Shown here one piece after another: positions 28,549-36,680 of a stretch of DNA of 64,000 nucleotides. Source of the stretch: Pseudorhodoferax sp965279475. Its GTDB lineage: Bacteria; Pseudomonadota; Gammaproteobacteria; Burkholderiales; Burkholderiaceae_C. How positions within the stretch are numbered: position 1 is the stretch's first letter; the number at the start of each line of letters is the position of its first letter. The notes under the pieces were generated by a model. The model was not told the origin of the DNA. It worked only from the letters and a program-made list of their open reading frames with translations, and ran no database searches. The translations under genes and the position numbers were made by a program. Location: the NCBI GenBank assembly GCA_965279475.1, contig CBDIIA010000003.1:1612001-1676000 (forward strand), in the 5' to 3' direction.

Positions 28549-28863
28549 GGCTTGGGTTCCTGTTCGAATCTGCCGGCACGGCGCATGATCGTGTTGCAGT
28601 GAGGGTTCTCACGTAGGACGCGACCGCAGCGTTGCACTGTCCTGCTGCGCGAATGTGCATTTTTCACGAAATCCGGCGTCAAGGCGAGGGCGCCGGTCGC
28701 CAGGCTGACGCCTGCGCGCATCCGTCCCCACGGACACCGCCCAAATGTGACCTGACTGTGACGCCAGCGTACACAGTCGTGCCACCATCTTTCGAGGTCA
28801 TCGCCAGAGAATTCGGTCCATCGGTTCGCCACACGGCCAACCCCCAACCACCGAAGGATCACC
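28549..28863. other. 315-bp intergenic region upstream of the SCPU gene
   Basis: No gene is visible. It contains a hairpin at 28675-28712 (GGCGTCA/TGACGCC outer arms with GGCGA/TCGCC inside). It also contains a direct repeat TGTGAC at 28746-28751 and 28757-28762, spaced by one helical turn (11 bp), the spacing favoured by OmpR-family regulators. GAAGGA precedes the ATG at 28864. The promoter of the secreted SCPU protein presumably lies here; no clear -10/-35 pair was found. Confidence 0.4.
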
Positions 28864-29448
28864 ATGACCAAGACGCACAACCTCCTGCTGGCCCTGACCG
28901 CCGGCCTGACGCTCGGGCTCTCGGCCACCACCGTCTCTGCCGCCGGCAACATGGCCGGCCAGCTGAATGCCCAGATGGTCCTGCAGTCGGGTTGCATCGT
29001 GTCCGGCGCGCCCGGCGCCGGCTCCACCGGCGTGAACTTCGGGACGCTCGACTTCGGCACCCGCCCCAGCACCTTCACCGGCGTGGTCACCACGACCGCC
29101 AGCGGCGGTGCCGGCGGTGCCGGTGCCACGCAGATCGTCTGCTCGCCCGACGTCACCTCGCTGACCGTCAGCGTCAGCGCCGGCAACAACGCCGGCCAGG
29201 GCGCAACAGTCGGCACCGGCGCACGGGCGATGAAGTTCGGCGCCTCCAGCTACCTGCCGTACGACGTCTACAGCGACGCAGGCATGACCACGCCTTACCC
29301 CACCTCGGGCAGCACCCTGGCCGTGAGCCTGCCCGGTACGGGCGCGGCCATCGCGCTGCCGGTGTACGGCCGCATCAACAAGACCAGCCTGAACGCCCTG
29401 GCCGCCGGCACCTACACCGACGTGCTCCAGGTCACGCTGGCCTGGTAA
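28864..29448 (+). CDS. Spore coat U (SCPU)-domain secreted pilin-like protein
   Basis: 194 residues. A signal peptide (MTKTHNLLLALTAGLTLGLS, then ATTVSA) is followed by a Gly/Ala/Thr-rich immunoglobulin-like domain with two cysteines (SGCIVSG and QIVCSPDV) that can form the usual disulfide. It ends in the strand TYTDVLQVTLAW typical of SCPU and chaperone-usher subunits. SCPU proteins are assembled on the cell surface by a dedicated chaperone and usher; neither gene is nearby, so this is an orphan subunit or is assembled by a system elsewhere. Confidence 0.8.
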   Translation: MTKTHNLLLALTAGLTLGLSATTVSAAGNMAGQLNAQMVLQSGCIVSGAPGAGSTGVNFGTLDFGTRPSTFTGVVTTTASGGAGGAGATQIVCSPDVTSLTVSVSAGNNAGQGATVGTGARAMKFGASSYLPYDVYSDAGMTTPYPTSGSTLAVSLPGTGAAIALPVYGRINKTSLNALAAGTYTDVLQVTLAW

Positions 29449-29460
29449 ACCGCAGGCGGA

Positions 29461-29509
29461 CGTCCCCCAAGCCTGTGCGGCGGTCAGCGTGCCGCTGGCT
29501 TGAGGGACG
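29461..29509. terminator. Long hairpin between convergent genes, overlapping the doxX 3' end
   Basis: CGTCCC (29461-29466), CAAGCC (29468-29473) and GCGGC (29477-29481) pair in order with GCCGC (29491-29495), GGCTTG (29497-29502) and GGGACG (29504-29509), making a 17-bp interrupted stem. It starts 12 bp after the SCPU stop and includes the last eight codons of the convergent doxX gene. There is no T-run, so a bidirectional terminator or mRNA end-protecting structure is inferred from position and strength. Confidence 0.45.
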
Positions 29510-29978
29510 GCCCACCGATCGAGATGCGTGAGCGCTGCAGGGCGTTGTCCCCGTAGACCCGGCGGAATTCCCAGACCGCGACCGCGAGGCAGGTGATGCC
29601 CCAGAACACCGGGTACTCGTAGCCGCCCGTGTTCCACGTCCAGCCAAATCCCTTGACCATGTGCAGTGCATAGACCGCCACGGCCAGCGCGCCGGCGGCG
29701 CCCAGCGCGGCATAACGCGTGCAGATGCCGAGCACCAGTCCGATGCCGGTCGCAACTTCCATGAACGCGGCCAGCCAGACCCACAACTCGGGCGGCTGGA
29801 ACCCGGCCTTGGCAAAGAAACCCACCGTTCCGGCGGAGAGCGTGCCGACCGCGGCGAACTTGCTCAACGCGTGCGGGAACATGAAGGCGCCGCAGATGAT
29901 GCGCAGGATGTTCTCGCTGCGCGTGAGGTCGAAGTTTTCCAGCCTGATCTGGAAGTCGCTGGCGTACAGGAGTTTCAT
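29484..29978 (-). CDS. DoxX-family membrane protein
   Basis: 164 residues with four membrane helices and the DoxX look: RIICGAFMFPHALSKFAAVG, FMEVATGIGLVLGICTRYAALGA, LAVAVYALHMVKGFGW and YPVFWGITCLAVAVWEF. DoxX-like proteins are small quinone- or redox-linked inner-membrane subunits; the exact role is unknown. Start ATG 29978 (MKLLYASDF) has AAGGAAAG upstream. The C-terminal codons form part of the strong hairpin facing the SCPU gene. Confidence 0.8.
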   Translation of the reverse strand: MKLLYASDFQIRLENFDLTRSENILRIICGAFMFPHALSKFAAVGTLSAGTVGFFAKAGFQPPELWVWLAAFMEVATGIGLVLGICTRYAALGAAGALAVAVYALHMVKGFGWTWNTGGYEYPVFWGITCLAVAVWEFRRVYGDNALQRSRISIGGPSLKPAAR

Positions 29979-30104
29979 GCTCTTTCCTTGCTGTGGTTTG
30001 CACTGATCGTACGAACCCTGCAAAGATCGAACTTGACCGTCGTCAACGGATGCTTGCGTCGCCCTGGCCGGATGGGTTGGTGCTCAGGGAGCACCAGAAA
30101 TCGT

Positions 30105-30178
30105 TGGAGCGGGTGAAGGGAATCGAACCCTCGTATGAAGCTTGGGAAGCTGCCGTTCTACCATTGAACTACACCCGC
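30105..30178 (-). tRNA. glyU: tRNA-Gly(CCC)
   Basis: A complete 74-nt cloverleaf on the minus strand with encoded CCA. The acceptor GCGGGTG pairs with CACCCGC; the D-arm is GTTC/GAAC; the T-arm carries TTCGATT. The anticodon loop is TTCCCAA, giving anticodon CCC, which reads GGG. It is closely similar to E. coli glyU. The anticodon stem GCAGC/GCTTC has one C-U mismatch at position 28-42, which is tolerated but unusual. Confidence 0.95.
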
Positions 30179-30224
30179 GAACGCCGCCGATTCTAGCTTG
30201 CCCGGTGTTCCATGCACCTGGAAC

Positions 30225-30243
30225 GGCCCGATGTTCTCGGGCC
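30225..30243. other. Short hairpin between tRNA-Gly and gabD
   Basis: GGCCCGA (30225-30231) and TCGGGCC (30237-30243) form a perfect 7-bp stem with a 5-nt loop, 92 bp downstream of the gabD stop in its direction of transcription. No T-run follows. It may help end gabD transcription before the tRNA gene. The rest of 30179-30334 shows nothing recognisable. Confidence 0.3.
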
Positions 30244-30334
30244 AGGCCGTTACTTCGAGAGTTGCGAGTGCCGCTTCGTTTCGAGCAGACGGTGCGCGTG
30301 CCCCAAGCGCGGGCACGCGATTGATGATGGACGG

Positions 30335-31813
30335 CTATTTCTGGATGTCGCCGATGCAGAGGTACTTCATCTCGACGTATTCGTCGATGCCGTGGTGCGA
30401 CCCCTCGCGACCCAGGCCCGACTGCTTGACGCCGCCGAAGGGCACGTGCTCGGTCGCGATCACGCCGGCGTTGATGCCGACCATGCCGTAGTCCAGCGCT
30501 TCGCTGACGCGGTAGATGCGGCCGATGTCGCGGCTGTAGAAGTAGCTGGCCAGGCCGAACTCGGTGTTGTTGGCGGCGTCCACCGCTTCCTGTTCGGTCT
30601 TGAAGCGGAACACCGGCGCGAACGGGCCGAAGGTCTCTTCCTTCGCGCACAGCATGTCGGCGGTGGCGCCGGCCACGACGGTCGGCTCGAAGAACTGGCC
30701 TTGCAGCTTGTGGCCGCCCGCGACCACCTTGCCGCCCTTGGCCACCGCATCGTCGAGGTGGCGCTGCACCTTCTCGACCGCTGCGTCCTCGATCAGCGGG
30801 CCCTGCACCACGCCGTCCTCGAAGCCGTTGCCGACCTTCAGTGCCTTGACCTTGGCCGCAAACTTCTCGACGAAGCTGTCGTACACGCCGTCCTGCACAT
30901 AGATGCGGTTGGCGCAGACGCAGGTCTGGCCGGCATTGCGGTACTTGCTGGCCATCGCGCCTTCGACGGCCGAGTCGATGTCGGCATCGTCGAACACGAT
31001 GAAGGGCGCGTTGCCGCCCAGCTCGAGCGCCAGCTTCTTCACCGTCGGCGCGCTTTGCGCCATCAGGATGCGGCCCACCTCGGTCGAGCCGGTGAAGCTG
31101 ATGTGGCGCACCACGTCGCTGGCGCAGAACACCTTGCCGACCGCGATGCTGTTGGCGCCGTCGGCCGTCAGCAGGTTCAGCACGCCGGCCGGGATGCCGG
31201 CACGCACCGCCAGTTCGGCCGCGGCCAGCGCGGTGAGCGGCGTGAGTTCGGCTGGCTTGATGACGACTGGGCAACCGGCGGCCAGCGCGGGCGCGACCTT
31301 GCGCGTGATCATCGCCAGCGGGAAGTTCCACGGCGTGATCGCCGCGCACACGCCGATCGGCTGGCGGATCACCATCAAGCGGCGGTTGTTGTCGAACTGC
31401 GGCAGCGTCTCGCCGTTGACGCGTTTGGCTTCCTCGGCGAACCACTCGACGAAGCTCGCGCCGTAGGCCACTTCACCCTTGGCTTCGGCAAACGGCTTGC
31501 CCTGCTCGGCGGTCATGATGCGGCCCAGATCCTCCTGGTTGGCCATCAGCAGGTCGTACCACTTGCGCAGGATGATGCTGCGCTCCTTGGCCGTCTTGCT
31601 GCGCCATGCCGGCCAGGCCGCATTGGCCGCGGCCACCGCCGCTTCGGCATCGGCCGGACCGAGATTGGCCACGTCGGCCAGCTTGATGCCGGTCGACGGA
31701 TCGTGCACGTCGAAACGCGCCGCACCCTTGACCCACTGGCCGTTGATCAGCGCGTCGGTCTTGAGCAGCGTGGGGTCGTTGAGCAGGGCGAGGGGGGAGG
31801 TCTTCATGTCCAT
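30335..31813 (-). CDS. gabD: NAD(P)+-dependent succinate-semialdehyde dehydrogenase
   Basis: 492 residues, aldehyde dehydrogenase superfamily, GabD subgroup. Motifs: PWNFPLAMITRKVAPALAAG and HISFTGSTEVGR (cofactor loop), LALELGGNAPFIVFDDAD (general base Glu264) and YRNAGQTCVCANRIYV (nucleophile Cys298). It oxidises succinate semialdehyde to succinate at the end of the GABA shunt. ATG 31813 or 31807 are equally possible starts. A perfect 11-bp inverted repeat lies 34 bp upstream (31847-31876). No gabT or gabP gene is adjacent. Confidence 0.93.
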   Translation of the reverse strand: MDMKTSPLALLNDPTLLKTDALINGQWVKGAARFDVHDPSTGIKLADVANLGPADAEAAVAAANAAWPAWRSKTAKERSIILRKWYDLLMANQEDLGRIMTAEQGKPFAEAKGEVAYGASFVEWFAEEAKRVNGETLPQFDNNRRLMVIRQPIGVCAAITPWNFPLAMITRKVAPALAAGCPVVIKPAELTPLTALAAAELAVRAGIPAGVLNLLTADGANSIAVGKVFCASDVVRHISFTGSTEVGRILMAQSAPTVKKLALELGGNAPFIVFDDADIDSAVEGAMASKYRNAGQTCVCANRIYVQDGVYDSFVEKFAAKVKALKVGNGFEDGVVQGPLIEDAAVEKVQRHLDDAVAKGGKVVAGGHKLQGQFFEPTVVAGATADMLCAKEETFGPFAPVFRFKTEQEAVDAANNTEFGLASYFYSRDIGRIYRVSEALDYGMVGINAGVIATEHVPFGGVKQSGLGREGSHHGIDEYVEMKYLCIGDIQK

Positions 31814-31846
31814 GGCGGCGTTCCGGTTTGGTTTTGAAATGGTCGG

Positions 31847-31876
31847 GCTGCCGCACCCGGGCGATGGTGCGGCAGC
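31847..31876. promoter_or_regulatory. 11-bp inverted repeat upstream of gabD
   Basis: GCTGCCGCACC (31847-31857) is exactly complementary to GGTGCGGCAGC (31866-31876) across an 8-nt loop. It lies between the gabD start (31813) and the end of higA (31939), both on the minus strand. It could be a gabD operator or 5'-leader stem, or the terminator of higBA, but there is no T-run. Confidence 0.45.
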
Positions 31877-31938
31877 GCCAGCCGCGCATTATCTGACGTG
31901 CCTGCCGGGCCGTCCGAAGCTGCTCGCGATGCCCTTGC

Positions 31939-32373
31939 TCACGAAGCCGGGTCCACGAACACCGAGGCCGGCACCGAGAAGCGCTTGGCCAGCGCACGTA
32001 CCTGCCGCAGGTTGAGCTCGCGTTTGCCCCGGAGCACTTCCGACACCACGCCCTGGGAGCCGACCTCGGGGAGTTCGCCTTGCCGGATTCCGTGCGCCTC
32101 CATCAGATGGCGCAGCATGTCGAGGGCGGACACCTGCTGCGCCGGGTAATGCGCATCGTCGTAGTCGCCGATAAGTTCGCCGACGGTTGCGGCAAGGTTC
32201 GCAAGAGCGTGCGACTCGTCGCCTGCTCCGGCGTCGAGCAACGCGTTCAACGACACGACAGCGGCGTCGTAGTCGGCCTCGGTACGGATGGGCCGCAGCG
32301 GAACGTACTTCTGGATTGCATTGAAGTGCTTCACGAGGCCCGCCGCCGCGCGGCTGTCGATCACGGCTTCCAT
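31939..32373 (-). CDS. higA: HigA-type antitoxin
   Basis: 144 residues. The C-terminal part holds an XRE-type helix-turn-helix (LPEVGSQGVVSEVLRGKRELNLRQVRALAKRF) ending in SVPASVFVDP, typical of HigA antitoxins of the HigB/HigA type II systems. The N-terminal half (TEADYDAAVVSLNALLDAGAG) is the toxin-binding extension seen in long HigA proteins. It overlaps the toxin gene upstream by 13 bp. It should bind the palindrome upstream of higB and repress the pair. Confidence 0.85.
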   Translation of the reverse strand: MEAVIDSRAAAGLVKHFNAIQKYVPLRPIRTEADYDAAVVSLNALLDAGAGDESHALANLAATVGELIGDYDDAHYPAQQVSALDMLRHLMEAHGIRQGELPEVGSQGVVSEVLRGKRELNLRQVRALAKRFSVPASVFVDPAS

Positions 32374-32642
32374 CTGTCGTACTCCTTGTGGGTCAGCACA
32401 TGCCGAACGAACACCATCTGCCGATTGAAGTGGATCGCCACGATCAGGCGATATTTGTTGCCGCCGATGTCGAACACACAGTAGTCGCCGACCTTGTCGG
32501 TGGCGTTGAAGGCACGCTTCACGTCGGCGAAACCCGTGAAACTTCCGTCTTCCATGATCCGGCGCCAGGCCTGCAAGGGCAACTCGGCATCCCGGTGCCC
32601 GGCGGCGAAGGCGACGAGGGTCTTGTTGGAAATGACGCGCAC
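32361..32642 (-). CDS. higB: HigB-type mRNA interferase toxin
   Basis: 93 residues from a GTG start at 32642. HigB_toxin features: MRVISNKTLVAFAAGH, PLQAWRRIMEDGSFTGFADVKRAF, VFDIGGNKYRLIVAIHFNRQMVFVRHVLTHKEYDRW. The conserved K-Y-R-L and the C-terminal H-x-E-Y-D are the family's RNase elements. The toxin cleaves mRNA on the ribosome when free of HigA. Toxin-first order and the 13-bp overlap are standard for higBA. Confidence 0.88.
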   Translation of the reverse strand: MRVISNKTLVAFAAGHRDAELPLQAWRRIMEDGSFTGFADVKRAFNATDKVGDYCVFDIGGNKYRLIVAIHFNRQMVFVRHVLTHKEYDRWKP

Positions 32643-32654
32643 GCTTCCGATGTT

Positions 32655-32669
32655 ATCTCAAAATGAGAT
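32655..32669. promoter_or_regulatory. Putative HigA operator
   Basis: ATCTCA-AAA-TGAGAT is a perfect 6-3-6 inverted repeat, 12 bp upstream of the higB GTG. On the minus strand it continues into GATAACAT, a -10-like stretch, so bound HigA would cover the promoter. Autoregulation through such palindromes is usual for higBA. Confidence 0.6.
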
Positions 32670-32765
32670 TTTTTGCCCAATGCGCGTACGGGCAAGCGTT
32701 GTCAGGTGCGGAACGCTCGGCGCACCGAGCCCTCGGCGACGGCCGATCCCCACCCCCTCCCAACT

Positions 32766-32771
32766 TATAAT
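32766..32771 (+). promoter_or_regulatory. -10 element of the alaS promoter
   Basis: A consensus TATAAT lies 98 bp before the alaS start. No good -35 hexamer is visible at 17 bp. GCTCGG-CGCA-CCGAGC, a 6-bp hairpin at 32715-32730, lies just upstream. Confidence 0.4.
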
Positions 32772-32869
32772 CGAATGTTCAAGTGAATCAAGCATTTGCT
32801 GCCACTTGCACCCTGATCGCGGCGCCTGCACGGCCCGCCGGGCGCCCCTCGACGACCTCATTGCCAAGC

Positions 32870-35494
32870 ATGACCACTCCGAACATTTCCGTTGCCGCGA
32901 TCCGCAAGACCTTCCTCGACTTCTTTGCGTCCAAGGGCCACACCGTCGTGGCGTCGAGCCCGCTGGTGCCGGGCAACGACCCCACGCTGATGTTTACCAA
33001 CTCGGGCATGGTGCAGTTCAAGGACGTGTTTCTGGGCTCGGACAAGCGTTCCTACGTGCGGGCCACCTCGGTGCAGGCTTGCCTGCGCGCCGGCGGCAAG
33101 CACAACGACCTGGAGAACGTGGGCTACACCGCGCGGCACCATACCTTCTTCGAGATGCTGGGCAACTGGAGCTTCGGCGACTACTTCAAGCGCGATTCGC
33201 TGAAGTGGGGCTGGGAGCTTCTCACCCAGGTCTACAAGCTGCCTGCGACCAAGCTCTGGGCCACGGTCTACATCGACGACGACGAGGCCTACGACATCTG
33301 GACCAAGGAGATCGGCCTGCCGCCCGAGCGCGTGGTGCGCATCGGCGACAACAAGGGTGCCAAGTACGCGTCCGACAACTTCTGGATGATGGCCGACACC
33401 GGCCCCTGCGGCCCCTGCTCCGAGATCTTCTACGACCACGGCCCCGAAGTGGCAGGCGGCCCGCCTGGCAGCCCCGACGCCGATGGCGACCGCTACATCG
33501 AGATCTGGAACCACGTGTTCATGCAGTTCGACATGCAGCCCGACGGCAGCGTGAAGAACCTGCCAGCGCCTTGCGTCGACACCGGCATGGGCCTGGAGCG
33601 CCTGGCCGCGATCCTGCAGCACGTGCACAGCAACTACGAGATCGACATCTTCGAGGCGTTGATCAAGGCCGCCGCACGCGAGACCGGCGAGGCCGACCTG
33701 GGCCACAAGAGCCTGCGCGTGATCGCCGACCACATCCGCGCCACCGCCTTCCTGGTGGCCGACGGCGTGCTGCCGAGCAACGAAGGCCGCGGCTACGTGC
33801 AGCGCCGCATCGTGCGCCGCGCCATCCGCCACGGCTACAAGCTCGGCAAGAAGACACCGTTCTTCCACAAGCTCGTGCCCGATCTCGTGGCCCTGATGGG
33901 CGAGGCCTATCCGAAGCTCAAGGCCGATGCAGAGCGCATCACCGCGGTGCTGAAGCAGGAGGAAGAGCGCTTCTTCGAGACGTTGGCGAATGGCATGGAG
34001 ATCCTGGACACGGCACTGGCCGGTGGCCAGAAGACGCTGCCCGGCGACGTGGCGTTCAAGCTGCACGACACCTTCGGCTTCCCGCTCGACCTGACGCAGG
34101 ACGTGTGCCGCGAGCGCGATGTCGAAGTCGACGAAGCCGGCTTCAACGCCGCGATGGAGCGGCAGAAGGCCGCGGGCCGCGCCGCTGGCAAGTTCAAGAT
34201 GGAGCGCGCGGTCGAATACGACGGCGCGGGCCACCCGTTCACCGGCTACGAGCACCTGGCCGAGCCGGCCCGCGTGGTCGCGCTGTACCACGAAGGCACG
34301 GCGGTCAAGAGCCTGGCCGAAGGCCAGCCCGGCATCGTGGTGCTCGACACCACGCCGTTCTACGCCGAGAGCGGCGGCCAGGTCGGCGATGCCGGTCTGC
34401 TGACGGCCGAAGGCGTGCAGTTCGGCGTCGAGGACACGCAGAAGATCAAGTCCGACGTGTTCGGCCACCACGGCACGCTGACGCAGGGCACGCTTGCGGT
34501 CGGCGATGCGGTCACGGCCCAGGTCGACACCGCGCGTCGCGCCGCCACGATGCGCAACCACAGCGTGACCCACCTGATGCACAAGGCCTTGCGCGAGGTG
34601 CTGGGCGGCCACGTGCAGCAGAAGGGCTCGCTGGTCGACGCCGACAAGACACGCTTCGACTTCACGCACAACCAGCCGGTGAGCGACGCCGAGATCCTCG
34701 AGATCGAGAAACGTGTCAACGCCGAGATCCTGGCCAACGCCGAGACGCTGGCACGGGTGATGGACATCGAGGCGGCCCAGCAGACCGGCGCGGTGATGCT
34801 GTTCGGCGAGAAGTACGGCGACACCGTGCGCGTGCTCGACATCGGCACCAGCCGCGAGCTGTGCGGTGGTACGCACGTCGGCCGCACCGGCGACATCGGC
34901 CTGTTCAAGGTCGTGTCCGAAACCGGCGTTGCGGCCGGCATCCGCCGCATCGAGGCGATCACCGGCGAGAACGCGCTGGCTTACCTGCAGCGTCTCGAAT
35001 CCACGGTGCACCAGGCTGCAGCCAGCCTGAAAGCGCCGGTGGCCGAACTGCAGGCGCGCATCACGCAGACGCTGGAACAGGTGCGCACGCTGGACCGCGA
35101 GGTCACGGCGCTGAAGGGCAAGCTCGCCTCGAGCCAGGGCGACGAACTGGTGACCCAGGCCATCGACGTGAACGGCGTCAAGCTGCTGGCCGCGCTGCTG
35201 CCCGGCGCCGATGTGAAGACGCTGCGCGACACGATGGACAAGCTGAAGGACAAGCTGAAAACGGCCGTCATCGTGCTGGCCGTCGTCGACGGCGCCAAGG
35301 TACAGATCGCCGCCGGCGTCACCGCCGACACCACGGCCAAGGTCAAGGCCGGCGAGCTGGTCAACTTCGTCGCGCAGCAGGTCGGCGGCAAGGGCGGCGG
35401 CAAGCCCGACCTGGCGATGGCCGGCGGCACCGATCCGGCCGGCATCGGGGCGGCGCTGCAGTCGGTGCGGGCTTGGGTAGCGGAGCGGGTCTGA
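32870..35494 (+). CDS. alaS: Alanine-tRNA ligase
   Basis: 874 residues, full length for bacterial AlaRS. Catalytic domain: RKTFLDFFASKGHTVVASS, GMVQFKDVFLG, ARHHTFFEMLGNWSFGDYFK. The editing domain contains the zinc-binding HxxxH in NHSVTHLMHKALREVLG and the CGGTHVGRTGDIG segment. The C-terminal oligomerisation/C-Ala domain follows. ATG 32870 (MTTPNISVAAIRKTF) gives the usual N-terminus; an earlier in-frame start adds 29 unlikely residues. It charges tRNA-Ala in the cytoplasm. Confidence 0.97.
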   Translation: MTTPNISVAAIRKTFLDFFASKGHTVVASSPLVPGNDPTLMFTNSGMVQFKDVFLGSDKRSYVRATSVQACLRAGGKHNDLENVGYTARHHTFFEMLGNWSFGDYFKRDSLKWGWELLTQVYKLPATKLWATVYIDDDEAYDIWTKEIGLPPERVVRIGDNKGAKYASDNFWMMADTGPCGPCSEIFYDHGPEVAGGPPGSPDADGDRYIEIWNHVFMQFDMQPDGSVKNLPAPCVDTGMGLERLAAILQHVHSNYEIDIFEALIKAAARETGEADLGHKSLRVIADHIRATAFLVADGVLPSNEGRGYVQRRIVRRAIRHGYKLGKKTPFFHKLVPDLVALMGEAYPKLKADAERITAVLKQEEERFFETLANGMEILDTALAGGQKTLPGDVAFKLHDTFGFPLDLTQDVCRERDVEVDEAGFNAAMERQKAAGRAAGKFKMERAVEYDGAGHPFTGYEHLAEPARVVALYHEGTAVKSLAEGQPGIVVLDTTPFYAESGGQVGDAGLLTAEGVQFGVEDTQKIKSDVFGHHGTLTQGTLAVGDAVTAQVDTARRAATMRNHSVTHLMHKALREVLGGHVQQKGSLVDADKTRFDFTHNQPVSDAEILEIEKRVNAEILANAETLARVMDIEAAQQTGAVMLFGEKYGDTVRVLDIGTSRELCGGTHVGRTGDIGLFKVVSETGVAAGIRRIEAITGENALAYLQRLESTVHQAAASLKAPVAELQARITQTLEQVRTLDREVTALKGKLASSQGDELVTQAIDVNGVKLLAALLPGADVKTLRDTMDKLKDKLKTAVIVLAVVDGAKVQIAAGVTADTTAKVKAGELVNFVAQQVGGKGGGKPDLAMAGGTDPAGIGAALQSVRAWVAERV

Positions 35495-35515
35495 CGGCGT
35501 TCCGGTCACACCGGA

Positions 35516-36520
35516 TCAGCGCGCCGCGGATCCCGGCGTGGCTGTCGACACCTTGTCGCCGCTGCTCCCGCCGCCCCCCGTGCCGCCACCCGCACCGGCC
35601 GCCACGCGTGCGCCCTGCAGATAACGCCGGTTGCGGTCGCGTGCGTCGGCTTCTTCCGATGGGTCTTCCAGTTCGCTGAAGCTCGCGGCGTCGGCGCCGG
35701 CCACCGGCTTGCCCTGGTAGAAGACCTGCTTGGACGTCCGTGCATAGCTGCGCGGCAGCAACTCGAAACCGGCCACATCGCGCGTCAGGGGCGTGCCCTC
35801 GTACCAGACCTGTGCGGCATCGCGTGCGTAGCCGCGCTCCAGGGCCTGGAAACTCGCGGGGTCGGCCCCGCGCAGCACACGCACGACGGGCCGCGCGCCG
35901 AACTGCGGATCGTCGGGGTCGACGTGTGTGTGGTAGACCTGCCTGGCGTCGCGCGCGTAGTGGTCTTCGCGGTCGTCGACCAGGCTGAAGGTGGCGCCGT
36001 CGCTGCCGGCGATCTCCACGCGCCGGTAGTAGCCGCGCAGCTTGTCCTTCGCAAAGAGCGTGTTCAGCGGCGTGAAGCTGTCGACGTCGCGCACCGTGAA
36101 CGCGGTGCCTTCGAAGAACGCCCGCTGGCGGTCGCGGGCATAGCCATGCGCCAGCAGCCGGTAGCTCGCGGGATCGGCGTCGCGCACGATGGACACACGC
36201 AGATGCCGGATCGACCAGTACTCCTGGCCCTTGCGGTACGTGTCGGCGTAGTAGACGGCCCGGCGGTCCCGGGCTTCGTGTTCGCCCAGGGCTTCAAAGC
36301 TGGGCCCGTCGCTGTCGGCGATGGCCTGATCGCGGTAGTAGCCGCGCCGCGCATCACGGGCAAAACTCTCGTTGAGCGGCTTGAAGCTGGCCGTGTCTTC
36401 GGGCACCACGGCCACATCGCCGTAGCGCCATTGGCCACTCTTGCGCACATAACCCGACGGCCGGTCGCACCCGGCCAGGCCGAGCAGCAGACCCAACAGG
36501 AACAGCATGGTTTTTCGCAT
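35516..36520 (-). CDS. DKNYY-repeat lipoprotein
   Basis: 334 residues. A lipoprotein signal (MRKTMLFLLGLLLGLAGC, lipidated Cys18) leads to a series of about nine DKNYY-type units recognisable by Y-A-R-D-x-x-x-V/G-Y-Y (FARDARRGYY, ARDRRAVYYAD, YARDRQRAFFEG, FAKDKLRGYYRR, YARDARQVYHTH, YARDAAQVWYEG, YARTSKQVFYQG). The C-terminus is low-complexity Gly/Ser. DKNYY proteins are of unknown function. The gene is convergent with alaS and has a 9-bp inverted repeat 20 bp upstream of its start. Confidence 0.8.
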   Translation of the reverse strand: MRKTMLFLLGLLLGLAGCDRPSGYVRKSGQWRYGDVAVVPEDTASFKPLNESFARDARRGYYRDQAIADSDGPSFEALGEHEARDRRAVYYADTYRKGQEYWSIRHLRVSIVRDADPASYRLLAHGYARDRQRAFFEGTAFTVRDVDSFTPLNTLFAKDKLRGYYRRVEIAGSDGATFSLVDDREDHYARDARQVYHTHVDPDDPQFGARPVVRVLRGADPASFQALERGYARDAAQVWYEGTPLTRDVAGFELLPRSYARTSKQVFYQGKPVAGADAASFSELEDPSEEADARDRNRRYLQGARVAAGAGGGTGGGGSSGDKVSTATPGSAAR

Positions 36521-36539
36521 GTTCGCAGTGTCGGCAAGT

Positions 36540-36564
36540 GGCGCTGCACGCGTGTTGCAGCGCC
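36540..36564. promoter_or_regulatory. 9-bp inverted repeat upstream of the DKNYY lipoprotein
   Basis: GGCGCTGCA (36540-36548) and TGCAGCGCC (36556-36564) are exact complements around a 7-nt loop, in the 160-bp divergent region. On the minus strand it would sit 20 nt before the lipoprotein ATG, near where a promoter or leader stem would be. Confidence 0.4.
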
Positions 36565-36680
36565 GCTGTGTTCTTGTTGCATCTGTTGCGGCGGCGTCCA
36601 TTCGGGCGTCGCCGCGCAGATACTGCGGCCCTCGCCGTGCTGCCCGTTTGCTGCCGCACGGCCAACCTACGGTGCGACCC

